Source: Pseudomonadota bacterium (GTDB lineage Bacteria > Pseudomonadota > Alphaproteobacteria > Sphingomonadales > Sphingomonadaceae). From it: DNA of 48,101 nt. The position numbers and the translations under genes are program-made. The number at the start of each line of letters is the position of its first letter. The stretch's first letter is position 1. The stretch spans positions 1-48,101 of the forward strand of contig JAEWCW010000092.1 in the NCBI GenBank assembly GCA_023390415.1, in the 5' to 3' direction. Positions 7,719 through 15,997 of this stretch are shown here, piece after piece. The notes below the pieces were generated by a model. The model did no database searches and was not told the DNA's origin. It saw nothing but the letters and a program-made list of their open reading frames with translations.

Positions 7719-8414
7719 ATGCCGATCAGCCTCATTTGCCTCGATGCCGACGACACGCTCTGGCACAACCAGCTCTGGTTCGACCGCAGCTTCGGGGCCT
7801 TCGCCCGGCTGATGGCGCCCTTCGCGCCCGCGGACGAGGTCCAGCGCCTGCTCGACGCGACCGAACATCGCAACCTCGGCGCCTATGGCTATGGCGCCAA
7901 GGGCTTCATCCTGTCGATGATCGAGACCGCGTCGGACCTTGCGGGCGACGCGCTCCAGCCCGCAACCGTGCGCGAGCTGCTCGCGATCGGGCGCGAGATG
8001 CTGGCTCATCCGGTCGAGCCCCTGGAAGGGGTGGCGGACGCGCTTCCCGCACTCGCGTCGCGCGCGCCGCTGGTGCTGGTCACCAAGGGCGATCTCCATC
8101 ACCAGGAGGCGAAGGTCGCGGCTTCCGGATTCGGCGCCTATTTCACCGGGGTCGAGGTGGTCAGCGACAAGCATCCGGAGACCTATGCCCGGATCTTCGA
8201 GCGCTATGGAACGGCGCCCGAGCACGCGGTGATGGCCGGCAATTCGATGCGATCGGACGTGCTCCCCGTGCTCGAGGCCGGAGCCTGGGCGGTGTTCATC
8301 CCGTTCGAAGGGACATGGGTGCACGAGGATGCGGAGGCGCCAGCCGGCCACCCACGCTATCGGGAGCTGCCGCGTCTTGCCGACCTCGCGCAATGGGTCG
8401 ACGACATAGGCTGA
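7719..8414 (+). CDS. HAD-family hydrolase
   Basis: 231 residues with all four haloacid-dehalogenase motifs: I, LDADDTLW with nucleophile D9 and acid D11; II, LVTKGD; III, the Lys in SDKHPETY; IV, GNSMRSDVLPVLEAGAW. These enzymes form an aspartyl-phosphate intermediate and most are phosphatases. The helical cap between motifs I and II is of the C1 type (residues about 20-90). The end (GTWVHEDAEAP) is typical of a branch of small-molecule phosphatases often annotated only as HAD hydrolase. No convincing ribosome site is seen before the ATG at 7719. The gene stands alone between two minus-strand genes. Substrate unknown. Confidence 0.9.
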   Translation: MPISLICLDADDTLWHNQLWFDRSFGAFARLMAPFAPADEVQRLLDATEHRNLGAYGYGAKGFILSMIETASDLAGDALQPATVRELLAIGREMLAHPVEPLEGVADALPALASRAPLVLVTKGDLHHQEAKVAASGFGAYFTGVEVVSDKHPETYARIFERYGTAPEHAVMAGNSMRSDVLPVLEAGAWAVFIPFEGTWVHEDAEAPAGHPRYRELPRLADLAQWVDDIG

Positions 8415-8467
8415 GCATTCGCCCGGAGGTGCGATCAAATTGGATCGCAGCTTCGCGGTGGGGGAGC

Positions 8468-8821
8468 TTATTCGTAGGTCGCGTCGCTATGGACGGCGGC
8501 GAGCTCGTTGCCGCTGGGATCGAGGAAGTGAAAGCGGCGGCCGCCGGGAAAGCCGAAGATGGGCCGCACGATCCGCCCGCCGGCGCGCTCCACGTCGGCC
8601 AGCGCCGCCTCGAGGTCGGCGACTTCGATCACCGGCAGCGGCGCCTTGGTCGCCTCGGACGAATCGCCCTGGACCCCAATGTCCGTGTCCCCGGTCATCG
8701 TCGCCGCGTAGGTCGGGCCGAACGCGGTCATCTCCCAGCCGAACGCCGCCTCGTAGAAGCGCCTGGCGGCGTCCGTGTCGGATACGGGAAGCTCGACATA
8801 ATTGAGCCGCGGCTTGGTCAT
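8468..8821 (-). CDS. VOC-fold (glyoxalase/bleomycin-resistance-like) protein
   Basis: 117 residues forming one VOC module of two beta-alpha-beta-beta-beta units: LNYVELPVSDTDAARRFYEAAFGWE, then a second half ending FHFLDPSGNELAAVHS. Members include glyoxalases, ring-cleaving dioxygenases and resistance proteins; most small ones like this are of unknown substrate. ATG at 8821 is preceded by AGGGGG at nine bases; the stop of lexA (8836-8838) sits at the same spot, so it is very probably cotranscribed with lexA and thereby under SOS control. That would be an unusual partner for a VOC protein, but the link rests only on position. Confidence 0.85.
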   Translation of the reverse strand: MTKPRLNYVELPVSDTDAARRFYEAAFGWEMTAFGPTYAATMTGDTDIGVQGDSSEATKAPLPVIEVADLEAALADVERAGGRIVRPIFGFPGGRRFHFLDPSGNELAAVHSDATYE

Positions 8822-8835
8822 CTGGTTCAGCCCCC

Positions 8836-9492
8836 TCAATATCGCCGCAGCAGGCCTGCGAGGCGGCCCTGGACCTGGATCTGGTCGGGGCGGTAGCGCT
8901 GCGGGTCGTAGCGGCGGTTGGCCGGGTCGAGGCGGATCATCGAGCCTTCGCGGCGGAAGGTCTTGAGGGTCGCCTCCTCATTGTCGACGAGCGCGACGAC
9001 GATCTCTCCGTCGCGGGCGCTGTCGGTCTTGCGGATGAGGGCATAGTCGCCGTCGAGAATGCCTTCGTCGACCATCGAATCGCCGGCGACCTGGAGCGCA
9101 TAATGCTCGCCCGGGCCGAGCAAGGCGGCGGGGACGGGGAGGGTCTCGGTGCCCTGCAGCGCCTCGATCGGCGTGCCTGCAGCGATCCGGCCGTGGAGCG
9201 GGATCTCCATCACGTCGTTGCTATTGGCCGGAGTCGGCAGTGCAGTGCCGCCCGAAGGCGCAACCGTCGGGCCGCCGCGCTCCGGCACCTTCAGCACCTC
9301 GAGCGCCCGGGCGCGGTTCGGAAGCCGGCGGATGAAGCCGCGCTCCTCGAGCGCCGAGATCAGCCGGTGGACCCCGCTCTTGGATTTGAGATCGAGCGCT
9401 TCCTTCATCTCCTCGAACGACGGCGAGACGCCGGTTTCGCCGAGGCGGCTGTTGATGAAGAGGAGAAGCTCGTGCTGCTTGCTGGTCAACAT
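8836..9492 (-). CDS. lexA: LexA repressor, SOS response
   Basis: 218 residues. The N-terminal winged helix (about 1-70; LTSKQHELLLFINSRL, GVHRLISALEERGFIRR) binds DNA; the C-terminal S24 peptidase domain carries the Ser-Lys dyad S139 (GDSMVDEG) and K177 (ATLKTF). The self-cleavage site is A105-G106 in GRIAAGTP. RecA filaments stimulate this cleavage on DNA damage and release the regulon. The linker is longer than in E. coli, as usual for alphaproteobacteria. ATG at 9492 with GGGGGA five bases before it. The promoter and an operator of the alphaproteobacterial type lie directly upstream, showing autoregulation. A VOC gene follows. Confidence 0.97.
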   Translation of the reverse strand: MLTSKQHELLLFINSRLGETGVSPSFEEMKEALDLKSKSGVHRLISALEERGFIRRLPNRARALEVLKVPERGGPTVAPSGGTALPTPANSNDVMEIPLHGRIAAGTPIEALQGTETLPVPAALLGPGEHYALQVAGDSMVDEGILDGDYALIRKTDSARDGEIVVALVDNEEATLKTFRREGSMIRLDPANRRYDPQRYRPDQIQVQGRLAGLLRRY

Positions 9493-9507
9493 TGGGTTCC
9501 CCCATCG

Positions 9508-9522
9508 GAACGGACAGGGAAC
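9508..9522 (-). promoter_or_regulatory. LexA operator (alphaproteobacterial SOS box)
   Basis: The minus strand reads GTTC-CCTGTCC-GTTC, an exact GTTC-N7-GTTC direct repeat, the established LexA box in Alphaproteobacteria. It lies 16 bases before the lexA start codon and touches the -10 element, a position that would block transcription. Confidence 0.9.
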
Positions 9523-9550
9523 GTGTAGGAAACGCGCCGGAAACTGTCAA
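9522..9550 (-). promoter_or_regulatory. lexA promoter
   Basis: Minus strand: perfect -35 TTGACA (9545-9550), 17-base spacer, -10-like TACACG (9522-9527). The LexA box starts within the last base of the -10. Confidence 0.75.
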
Positions 9551-9647
9551 GCGCCGTTGTGGAGGCGGAACGGACGGTGCGCGGGGACGATTGCGCGCTT
9601 CCTCTCGGCCTGTCAGGCTGGCGCCGAAGCAGGGAAGGGGAAAGCCC

Positions 9648-10127
9648 ATGCGCAATGCGCTCATCTTCGCCGTGGCTGCCGCGCTGGCGGGCTGCGTCGC
9701 GGTCAGCAATCGTGACGTGCAGGTCGCCGCCCAACACGACCTCACCCCGCAGCAGATCGTCGCGGCGCGCCAGGCGTCCTTCCACCTCTCCGGCGCCGCC
9801 ATGGGGAACATGAAGGCCGTGATCGACGGCGGTGGCGACGTCTCGCGCCAGGCCTATGCCGCGCGCGGCGTCGCGCGCTGGGCGCGGGCGCTGCCGACGA
9901 TGTTCCCCGATTCGACGCGCAGCGTCACGCCCACGCGCGCCAGGGCCGAAATCTTCGCCAATCGTGCGGACTTCGAGGCCAAGGCGGCCGCCTACGCGGA
10001 TGCCGCGGATCGGCTCGCGGCGGCAGCGCAGTCGGGTGACCGCGAGGCCTTCGCTGCCCAGCACCGCGCTACCGCCGCGACCTGCGCCGCCTGCCACGAA
10101 CTGTACCAGGCGCCGGCGCAGCGCTGA
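9648..10127 (+). CDS. Cytochrome c' family lipoprotein
   Basis: 159 residues. A short signal peptide ends in a lipobox (AAALAGC, Cys16), so the protein should be anchored to a membrane by lipid. The mature part is a four-helix bundle pattern with one C-terminal haem site, C146-A-A-C149-H150, as in cytochrome c'. These proteins bind NO and CO and some carry electrons; the role of this one is not known. AAGGGG precedes the ATG at 9648 by a good distance. It stands divergent from lexA, in the place where sphingomonad genomes usually have moeA/moaC/trpC (see findings). The frame is open further upstream through the lexA promoter, but that part has no sign of coding. Confidence 0.85.
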   Translation: MRNALIFAVAAALAGCVAVSNRDVQVAAQHDLTPQQIVAARQASFHLSGAAMGNMKAVIDGGGDVSRQAYAARGVARWARALPTMFPDSTRSVTPTRARAEIFANRADFEAKAAAYADAADRLAAAAQSGDREAFAAQHRATAATCAACHELYQAPAQR

Positions 10128-10134
10128 GCCATCT

Positions 10135-10209
10135 TCAGCGGAATTCGGCCACGACCTCGATCTCGCCGACGATGGCGGCGTTGAGTTCCTCGGTTTCAGT
10201 GTCGGTCAT
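10135..10209 (-). CDS. Possible 24-residue microprotein overlapping the end of trpG
   Basis: An ATG overlaps the trpG stop as ATGA (10206-10209) and opens a frame of 24 codons ending in TGA at 10135-10137: starts MTDTETEELN, ends IEVVAEFR. The acidic, regularly spaced residues would form an amphipathic helix. The four-base overlap is what one expects of a translationally coupled gene. It is too short for a statistical call and may be chance or the remnant of a lost downstream gene. No relative recognised. Confidence 0.35.
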   Translation of the reverse strand: MTDTETEELNAAIVGEIEVVAEFR

Positions 10210-10799
10210 CGCTTGGCCTTGGCCAGCTTCAGGAAATTGGCGAGCAAGGCGTGGCCGTGCTCGCTGGCGATGCTTTCGGGGTGGAACTGGACGCCGTGAA
10301 TCGGGAGTTCGCGGTGTGCCAGGCCCTGGATGGTGCCGTCCTCGGCAGTGGCGGTGACGGCGAGCGCGGCGGGCATGGTCGCCGGCGCCAGGACCAGGCT
10401 GTGATAGCGGGTCGCGGCGAAGGGGGAGGGGAGGCCGGCGAAGACTCCGCTGCCGTCGTGCCGGATCGGCGAGGTCTTGCCGTGCATCGGCGCGCGCGCC
10501 CGCACCACCGATGCGCCGAAATGCTGGCCGATCGCCTGGTGGCCGAGGCAAACGCCGAGCAGTGGCCGCCGTGCCTCGGCGCAGGCCGCGACGAGGCCGA
10601 GCGAGATGCCCGCCTCGTCCGGCGTGCCCGGCCCCGGCGAGATCAGGATCGCGTCCTCGTCGCCCGCAAGCGCGTCGGCCCCGGTGAGCGCGTCGTTGCG
10701 GACCACCCGGACCTCGGCCCCGGCTTGGCCAAGATAATGGACAAGGTTCCAGGTGAAGCTGTCGTAATTGTCGACGACGAGGACGCGCGTCCGCCGCAC
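10206..10799 (-). CDS. trpG: Glutamine amidotransferase, anthranilate/aminodeoxychorismate synthase component II
   Basis: 197 residues; releases ammonia from glutamine for anthranilate synthase (tryptophan) or aminodeoxychorismate synthase (folate), and in some bacteria serves both. The class I triad is intact: C84 in GVCLGHQAIG, H173 and E175 in VQFHPES. Other family marks are DNYDSFTWNLVHYL at the start and SPGPGTPDEAG. The start is a GTG at 10799, nine bases after the ppiD stop with AAGG before it, so it is cotranscribed with ppiD. The partner subunit (trpE or pabB) is not next to it, and no trpD or trpC follows, unlike most related genomes. The protein could therefore work as PabA. Confidence 0.92.
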   Translation of the reverse strand: MRRTRVLVVDNYDSFTWNLVHYLGQAGAEVRVVRNDALTGADALAGDEDAILISPGPGTPDEAGISLGLVAACAEARRPLLGVCLGHQAIGQHFGASVVRARAPMHGKTSPIRHDGSGVFAGLPSPFAATRYHSLVLAPATMPAALAVTATAEDGTIQGLAHRELPIHGVQFHPESIASEHGHALLANFLKLAKAKR

Positions 10800-10808
10800 C
10801 CAGGCGCC

Positions 10809-12794
10809 TTATTGAACGGGGGCGGCGCCGGAGAGCAGGCGCTGGCGGGTGGCCGTGATCGCCTCCTCATTGCGCTCGATCGTGATTCCGCTCTGGGCGT
10901 GGCGGGCGAACTGGTCGACATATTCGTTGCCGGCCTGCCCGTCGAATTCGCCGCGCGCGGCCTGGATCAGCCGGCAGCCCTCGTTCTGCTGCGCGGTCTG
11001 GCCCTGCGGACAAGTCGCCTGGCCGGGCGTGCGCTCCTCGACATGGACGATGTACCAGCCAGCGCCGTTGGGGGCCGCGAAGGCGCGGGCGCGCCGCGCG
11101 GGAACGCTGAAGAACATGGTCAGCGGCTGAGGCACCTGCTGCGCCTGATTGACGTCGACGCGGCGGGCGTTGACCGCCTCCGGCGGCGGCAGCCGGACTC
11201 CGGCCTGGGCGAAGGCCTGGGCCGCGGGCACGCCGCTGGTGATCTGCGCCGCGATCCGTTCGGCGAGCGCCCGCGCCCGCTCGGAGGCGCGCTGGCGGAC
11301 GACGTCGGCGCGGACCTGGGCGGCGATCTGCTGGAGCGGTGGCACCGTCGCCGGGATCACGCGGCCGACCGTCACGAACGCGTAGCGCTCGTTCGGCGTG
11401 ATCGTCTCGAAGGCCGGCTCGGGGTCGTCGCCGTCCATCTGGAAGGCGCCGCGCAGGATCGCCGTCACTTCGGCCGGCGCCTGATACTGGACGCCGGGCG
11501 CGGTGCCGGCGGCGGTCAGCGGGGGAGTCTCGACGGCGGTCATCCGCTCGGTGCGGACGATGTCGTCGAAGGTCGCGCCCTGGTCGACTCGGGCCTCGAC
11601 CCGGCTGACCAGGTCCTGGATCGCGTCCTCGACCTTGCGGCGCTCGATCTCGGTGGCGATCTCGCCGCGCACCGCCTCGAGCGGCCGCGCGGTGGGGCGG
11701 TTGATCGACTCGACGCGGATCACATACCAGCCCAGCGGCGAGCGGACCGGGCCCACCATTGCGCCCTGCGCAGCGCCGAACACCTGGCCGGCAACATCGG
11801 GGCTGGTCAGGGTCGCGACCTGCTCGCGGCTCTGGTTGGCGAGGTTGATGTCCGCGGCGGTGCGGCCGAGCGCCTGCGCGGCCTGCGCAAAATTGGCGCC
11901 GTTCGCGCCGGCACGTGTCACGAAGGCGCGCGCCTCAGCCTCGCTCGGGAGGCGGATCTGCTGCAGGCTGCGGGTCTCGGTGCCGGCGTAGCGGGCCTGG
12001 TTCTCGCGATAATAGGTCGCGATCTCCTCGTCGGTCGCGCGCGCCGACGCGGCGAGCTGGTCGCGGCCGATCACCACGTAGCGGATCACCCGCCGCTCGG
12101 GCACCTGATAGCGAGCGCGGTTCTGGGCGTAATATTGGGCGATCTCCTGGTCGGTCGGCGCGATTCCTGCGCTCAGCGCCTCGACCGGCACCACTCCGAT
12201 CGTCCCCCGGCGGCGCTCCAGCATCAGCGAGGCATACTGCACCGTCATCGATTCGGGGATCCGCGCCGCAAGGCCGATCGGCAGCTGGAGCTGCTGCTGC
12301 ATCAGCACGTTGCGCATCTGCTGGCGGAACTCCGCCTCGCTCATATTTTGCTGGGCGATGGTCTGGCGGAAGACCTGCTCGTCGAACTGGCCGGCGAAGT
12401 TGCGGAAAGCAGGGATGCTGACGATCAGCCGGTCCACCATCCGGTCGGTGACGACGAGACCCTGGTCCTCCCCGAAGGCGTAGAGCGCTCGGCCGACGAT
12501 GAGCTGGTTGAGGAGCCCCTCAAAGGCGCCGGCTGCAATCAGCTGGCCAATATCGGCGTTCGGATCCTGCTGCTGCGCCCGCTGAAGCGCGTTGCGAAGC
12601 TCGCGCTCCAGCTCGTCGGCGCTGAGCTTGTCGCCGTCGATGGTCGCAAGCGTGTCCGCCTCCTGGGCGCCCGAGCCGGGAAGGCCGCCCATGCCGCCGG
12701 TGCCGAAGCCGGTCACGACGATCGCGATCAGGGCGAGCAGCAGGAAGCCGAGCATCAGCCAGGAGGTCAGCTTCTTGCGGAGGACGGAGATCAT
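10809..12794 (-). CDS. ppiD: SurA/PpiD-type peptidyl-prolyl isomerase, membrane-anchored
   Basis: 661 residues: one N-terminal membrane helix (about 11-30), a SurA_N-like chaperone region (about 45-240, many Gln/Arg-rich helices), a parvulin-type PPIC domain (about 260-380, with LTSPDVAGQVFGAAQGAMVGPVRS and GWYVIRVESI), and a long C-terminal chaperone part with a second degenerate PPIC-like segment ending in the Cys-containing stretch TCPQGQ. PpiD sits at the periplasmic exit of the Sec translocon and helps fold exported proteins. ATG at 12794, weak ribosome site. Divergent from tpiA with 146 bases between start codons, which must hold both promoters. The closest family name in such genomes is PpiD or SurA N-terminal domain protein. 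Confidence 0.92.
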   Translation of the reverse strand: MISVLRKKLTSWLMLGFLLLALIAIVVTGFGTGGMGGLPGSGAQEADTLATIDGDKLSADELERELRNALQRAQQQDPNADIGQLIAAGAFEGLLNQLIVGRALYAFGEDQGLVVTDRMVDRLIVSIPAFRNFAGQFDEQVFRQTIAQQNMSEAEFRQQMRNVLMQQQLQLPIGLAARIPESMTVQYASLMLERRRGTIGVVPVEALSAGIAPTDQEIAQYYAQNRARYQVPERRVIRYVVIGRDQLAASARATDEEIATYYRENQARYAGTETRSLQQIRLPSEAEARAFVTRAGANGANFAQAAQALGRTAADINLANQSREQVATLTSPDVAGQVFGAAQGAMVGPVRSPLGWYVIRVESINRPTARPLEAVRGEIATEIERRKVEDAIQDLVSRVEARVDQGATFDDIVRTERMTAVETPPLTAAGTAPGVQYQAPAEVTAILRGAFQMDGDDPEPAFETITPNERYAFVTVGRVIPATVPPLQQIAAQVRADVVRQRASERARALAERIAAQITSGVPAAQAFAQAGVRLPPPEAVNARRVDVNQAQQVPQPLTMFFSVPARRARAFAAPNGAGWYIVHVEERTPGQATCPQGQTAQQNEGCRLIQAARGEFDGQAGNEYVDQFARHAQSGITIERNEEAITATRQRLLSGAAPVQ

Positions 12795-12940
12795 CGTCTG
12801 GGAAACTCGCTGTAAGATCGCGGGAACAGGAAGGGCGACCCATAGAAAAGCGCCGCGCGGGCCGCAACCGGCATCTCCTGCGCTTGGCGCGCCGGGCAGG
12901 CGTTGCTAGGCGCACCAGCAATCGAAGAGAAGGACGGGAC

Positions 12941-13690
12941 ATGCATATCCGCCGCAAGCTGATCGCCGGCAACTGGAAGATGAACGGGAGCCTCGCAGCG
13001 CTTGCCGAACTTGCCGGGATCGGAGAGGCGGCGCGCGCGGCGGGCGGGGTCGACGTCGCCATCTGCCCGCCCTTCACCCTGATCGCGCCGGCGGTGACCC
13101 GTGCGGGGGGATTCGCGATCGGCGCCCAGGATTGCCATCCCAAGGCGTCGGGGGCGCATACCGGCTGCGTCTCGGTGCCGATGCTGAAGGAGGCCGGCGC
13201 CCGCCTCGCCATCGTCGGCCACAGCGAGCGGCGCGCAGATCAAGGCGAGGACGACGTCCTCGTCCGCGCCAAGGCCGAGGCAGCGCTTGCCGGCGGGCTT
13301 ACCGCCATCGTCTGCGTCGGCGAGACCGAGCTCGACCGCGCCGCCGGCGAGCAGGAGCAGATCGTCGGCCGCCAGCTTGCCGGCTCCCTCCCCGACGATC
13401 TCGGCGAGGCGGAGCTGGTCGTCGCCTACGAGCCGGTCTGGGCGATCGGCACCGGCAAGGTCGCCACGGCGGCGGACGTCGCCGCCATGCACGCCTTCAT
13501 CCGCGACGCGCTCGAGGCGCGTTACGGGGATGCCGGCCACCGAATCCGGATCCTCTACGGCGGCTCGGTGAAGGCCGACAATGCCGCCGAACTGCTTGCC
13601 ACCGACAATGTCGACGGCGCCCTGGTCGGGGGCGCGAGCCTCACCGCTAGGGATTTCGTGCCGATCATCGAGGCCGCCGCGCGCAGTTGA
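12941..13690 (+). CDS. tpiA: Triosephosphate isomerase
   Basis: 249 residues; interconverts dihydroxyacetone phosphate and glyceraldehyde 3-phosphate in glycolysis and gluconeogenesis. Catalytic K13 (AGNWKMNG), H94 (IVGHSERR) and E164 (AYEPVWAIGTG) are all present, as is the phosphate-binding YGGSVK near the end. AAGGA precedes the ATG at 12941. A weak TTGGCG/TAGGCG pair with 17 bases between lies 40 bases upstream. secG and pyrG follow on the same strand, in an order widely kept in alphaproteobacteria. Confidence 0.98.
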   Translation: MHIRRKLIAGNWKMNGSLAALAELAGIGEAARAAGGVDVAICPPFTLIAPAVTRAGGFAIGAQDCHPKASGAHTGCVSVPMLKEAGARLAIVGHSERRADQGEDDVLVRAKAEAALAGGLTAIVCVGETELDRAAGEQEQIVGRQLAGSLPDDLGEAELVVAYEPVWAIGTGKVATAADVAAMHAFIRDALEARYGDAGHRIRILYGGSVKADNAAELLATDNVDGALVGGASLTARDFVPIIEAAARS

Positions 13691-13751
13691 TCCCGGCGCC
13701 TCCATCCCCTAGATCGCGCGAAACCTTTTCCCGAAAGCGCAAAGCATCGTC

Positions 13752-14153
13752 ATGGGCCTGTTCACCTTCATCCTCGTCATCCAGGCGCTGGTCGCGCTGG
13801 CGATGATCACCGTCATCCTGATGCAGCGCTCGGAAGGCGGCGGCCTCACCGGCGGAAGCCCGTCCGGCTTGATGAGCGCCCGCGGCGCGGCGGACTTCCT
13901 CACCCGCGCGACGGCGATCCTGGGCACGGTGTTCGTGATTCTCTCGATCGTCCTCGCCGGCCTCGCAGCCACCCAGGGCGGTCCGCGCCGGATCGATCCG
14001 AACCTCGCCCGGCCGACGGTGCCGTCGTCGGTTCCGCAGCAGGGCCCGACCCAGCCGATCCCGGGCGCCAACACGCCCGCTGCGCCGCCCGCGACGACGG
14101 CCCCGGCTCCGGCGACGACGCCGTCCAACGGCGGGGTTCCGCTCGCTCAGTAA
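13752..14153 (+). CDS. secG: Preprotein translocase subunit SecG
   Basis: 133 residues. Two membrane helices (about 3-22 and 53-75) are joined by the conserved loop MQRSEGGGLTGGSPSGLMSARGAADFLTR, here given only in outline: QRSEGGGL and GAADFLTR are the family marks. SecG is the accessory subunit of the SecYEG channel. After the second helix comes a Pro/Ala/Thr-rich tail of about 55 residues, longer than in E. coli but usual in alphaproteobacteria. Lies 61 bases after tpiA. Confidence 0.95.
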   Translation: MGLFTFILVIQALVALAMITVILMQRSEGGGLTGGSPSGLMSARGAADFLTRATAILGTVFVILSIVLAGLAATQGGPRRIDPNLARPTVPSSVPQQGPTQPIPGANTPAAPPATTAPAPATTPSNGGVPLAQ

Positions 14154-14163
14154 GTCCTTGGGC

Positions 14164-14184
14164 CGGCCGCACCTGCTGCGGCCG
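14164..14184 (+). terminator. GC-rich hairpin between secG and pyrG
   Basis: CGGCCGCA (14164-14171), loop CCTGC, TGCGGCCG (14177-14184): a perfect 8-bp stem 10 bases after the secG stop. No T tract follows, so it may slow or process the transcript rather than end it. Confidence 0.4.
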
Positions 14185-14272
14185 TCCATTGGCGATAATT
14201 CGCGAAAATCGTCGATTCCGGCGATTCTCGCCCTTGCCCTCGCACGTAACCAACCTCTATCCGGTGGCTCCC

Positions 14273-15922
14273 ATGGCGCGGTTCATCTTCATCACCGGCG
14301 GCGTGGTCTCATCGCTCGGAAAAGGCCTCATGGCCGCCTCGCTGGCGGCCCTTCTCCAGGCGCGGGGCTTCAAGGTCCGGATCCGCAAGTTCGATCCCTA
14401 CCTCAACGTCGATCCGGGGACGATGTCGCCCTATCAGCATGGCGAGGTCTACGTCACCGACGACGGCGCCGAGACCGATCTCGATCTCGGCCATTACGAG
14501 CGCTTCACCGGAGTTCCCGCGCGCCAGAGCGACAACGTCACCTCGGGCCGGATCTACCGCGACATCATCGCCAAGGAGCGGCGCGGCGACTATCTCGGCG
14601 CCACCGTCCAGGTGATCCCGCACGTCACCAACGAGATCAAGGCTTTCGCCCAGGCCGACACGGACGGCCTCGATTTCGTGATCTGCGAGATCGGCGGCAC
14701 CGTCGGCGACATCGAATCGCTCCCCTTCATCGAGGCGATCCGCCAGCTCAGGAACGATCTCGGCTATGACGAAGCCGGCAACAAGCGCACCGTCTTCATC
14801 CACACGACGCTCGTGCCCTACATCGCCGCCGCCGGCGAACTGAAGACCAAGCCGACCCAGCACAGCGTCCGCGATCTCACCAGCCTCGGCATCCAGCCGG
14901 ACGTGCTGCTCTGCCGCGTCGATCGGCCGCTTCCGGACAGCGAGCGGCGCAAGATCGCGCTCTTCTGCAACGTCCGCCAGGAGGCGGTCATCCCGGCGCT
15001 GGATGCCAAGAGCATCTATGCGGTGCCGCTCCAATATCATCGCGAGGGGCTGGACGCGGAGGTGCTCCGCGCGTTCGGGATCGAAGGCGCGCCGGAGCCG
15101 ACTCTGGAGCGCTGGGACGACATCCTCGATCGCCTGTGGAACCCGCAGGGCGAGGTGACGATCGGCGTCGTCGGCAAATATGTCGGCCTTCAGGACGCCT
15201 ACAAGTCGCTGACCGAGGCCCTCGTCCATGGCGGCCTCGCCAACCGGGTGAAGGTCAACATCCGCTGGCTCGACGCCGAGCTTTTCGAGCATCCCGAGGC
15301 GGACCTTCCCGCCGAGCTCGAGCCGCTGCACGCCATCCTCGTTCCCGGCGGGTTCGGCGAGCGCGGCAGCGAGGGCAAGATCGCCTCGGTCCAATTCGCG
15401 CGGGAGCGCGGCGTGCCCTTCTTCGGAATCTGCCTCGGCATGCAGATGGCGTGCATCGAGGGCGCCCGGAACACGGCGGGAATAGAGGGCGCGTCGAGCA
15501 CCGAGTTCGGCGAGACCAACGAGCCCGTCGTCGGCCTGATCACAGAGTGGATGAGCAAGGAAGGCCTCCAGAAGCGCGAGGCCGCGGGCGAGATGGGCGG
15601 CACGATGCGGCTCGGCGCCTACGAGGCGTCGCTGACCGGCAACAGCCACGTCGCCTCCATCTACGGTGGAACCAAGATCAGCGAGCGCCACCGCCACCGC
15701 TACGAGGTCAACGTCCATTACAAGGACGTGCTCGAGAAAGGCGGCCTGGTGTTCAGCGGCATGAGCCCCGACGGCGCCCTGCCGGAGATCGTCGAGCGGC
15801 CGGACCATCCCTGGTTCGTCGGAGTCCAGTTCCATCCGGAGCTGAAGTCCAAGCCGTTCGAGCCCCACCCACTGTTCGCAAGCTTCATCGAGGCTGCGGT
15901 GAAGCAGAGCCGGCTGGTCTAG
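14273..15922 (+). CDS. pyrG: CTP synthase
   Basis: 549 residues; converts UTP to CTP with ATP and glutamine. The N-terminal amidoligase domain begins ARFIFITGGVVSSLGKGL with the P-loop, and contains EIGGTVGDIES; the C-terminal class I amidotransferase domain (from about residue 295) has the nucleophile Cys in FFGICLGMQMA and the His-x-Glu in VQFHPELKS. Start ATG at 14273 gives the canonical N-terminus; the frame is open 28 codons further up without coding character. It lies downstream of secG with 119 bases between, including a hairpin. Confidence 0.98.
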   Translation: MARFIFITGGVVSSLGKGLMAASLAALLQARGFKVRIRKFDPYLNVDPGTMSPYQHGEVYVTDDGAETDLDLGHYERFTGVPARQSDNVTSGRIYRDIIAKERRGDYLGATVQVIPHVTNEIKAFAQADTDGLDFVICEIGGTVGDIESLPFIEAIRQLRNDLGYDEAGNKRTVFIHTTLVPYIAAAGELKTKPTQHSVRDLTSLGIQPDVLLCRVDRPLPDSERRKIALFCNVRQEAVIPALDAKSIYAVPLQYHREGLDAEVLRAFGIEGAPEPTLERWDDILDRLWNPQGEVTIGVVGKYVGLQDAYKSLTEALVHGGLANRVKVNIRWLDAELFEHPEADLPAELEPLHAILVPGGFGERGSEGKIASVQFARERGVPFFGICLGMQMACIEGARNTAGIEGASSTEFGETNEPVVGLITEWMSKEGLQKREAAGEMGGTMRLGAYEASLTGNSHVASIYGGTKISERHRHRYEVNVHYKDVLEKGGLVFSGMSPDGALPEIVERPDHPWFVGVQFHPELKSKPFEPHPLFASFIEAAVKQSRLV

Positions 15923-15997
15923 GACTGTCCGGCGACGCCGGTCCCTGCACGCGCCTCTCCATGCTATGATCGCCGCTCCGGCACGGGGGAGGGGGCG

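Noticed and set aside
4871..8896. A 1341-codon plus-strand open frame through comEC, the repeat gene and the HAD gene
   Set aside because: It overlaps comEC and HAD in a different frame and is antisense to the repeat protein. It has no recognisable domain; its length reflects the lack of stops in GC-rich repeats.
10251..12815. An 854-codon plus-strand frame antisense to trpG and ppiD
   Set aside because: Mirror frame of well-supported genes; composition is typical of the antisense of coding DNA.
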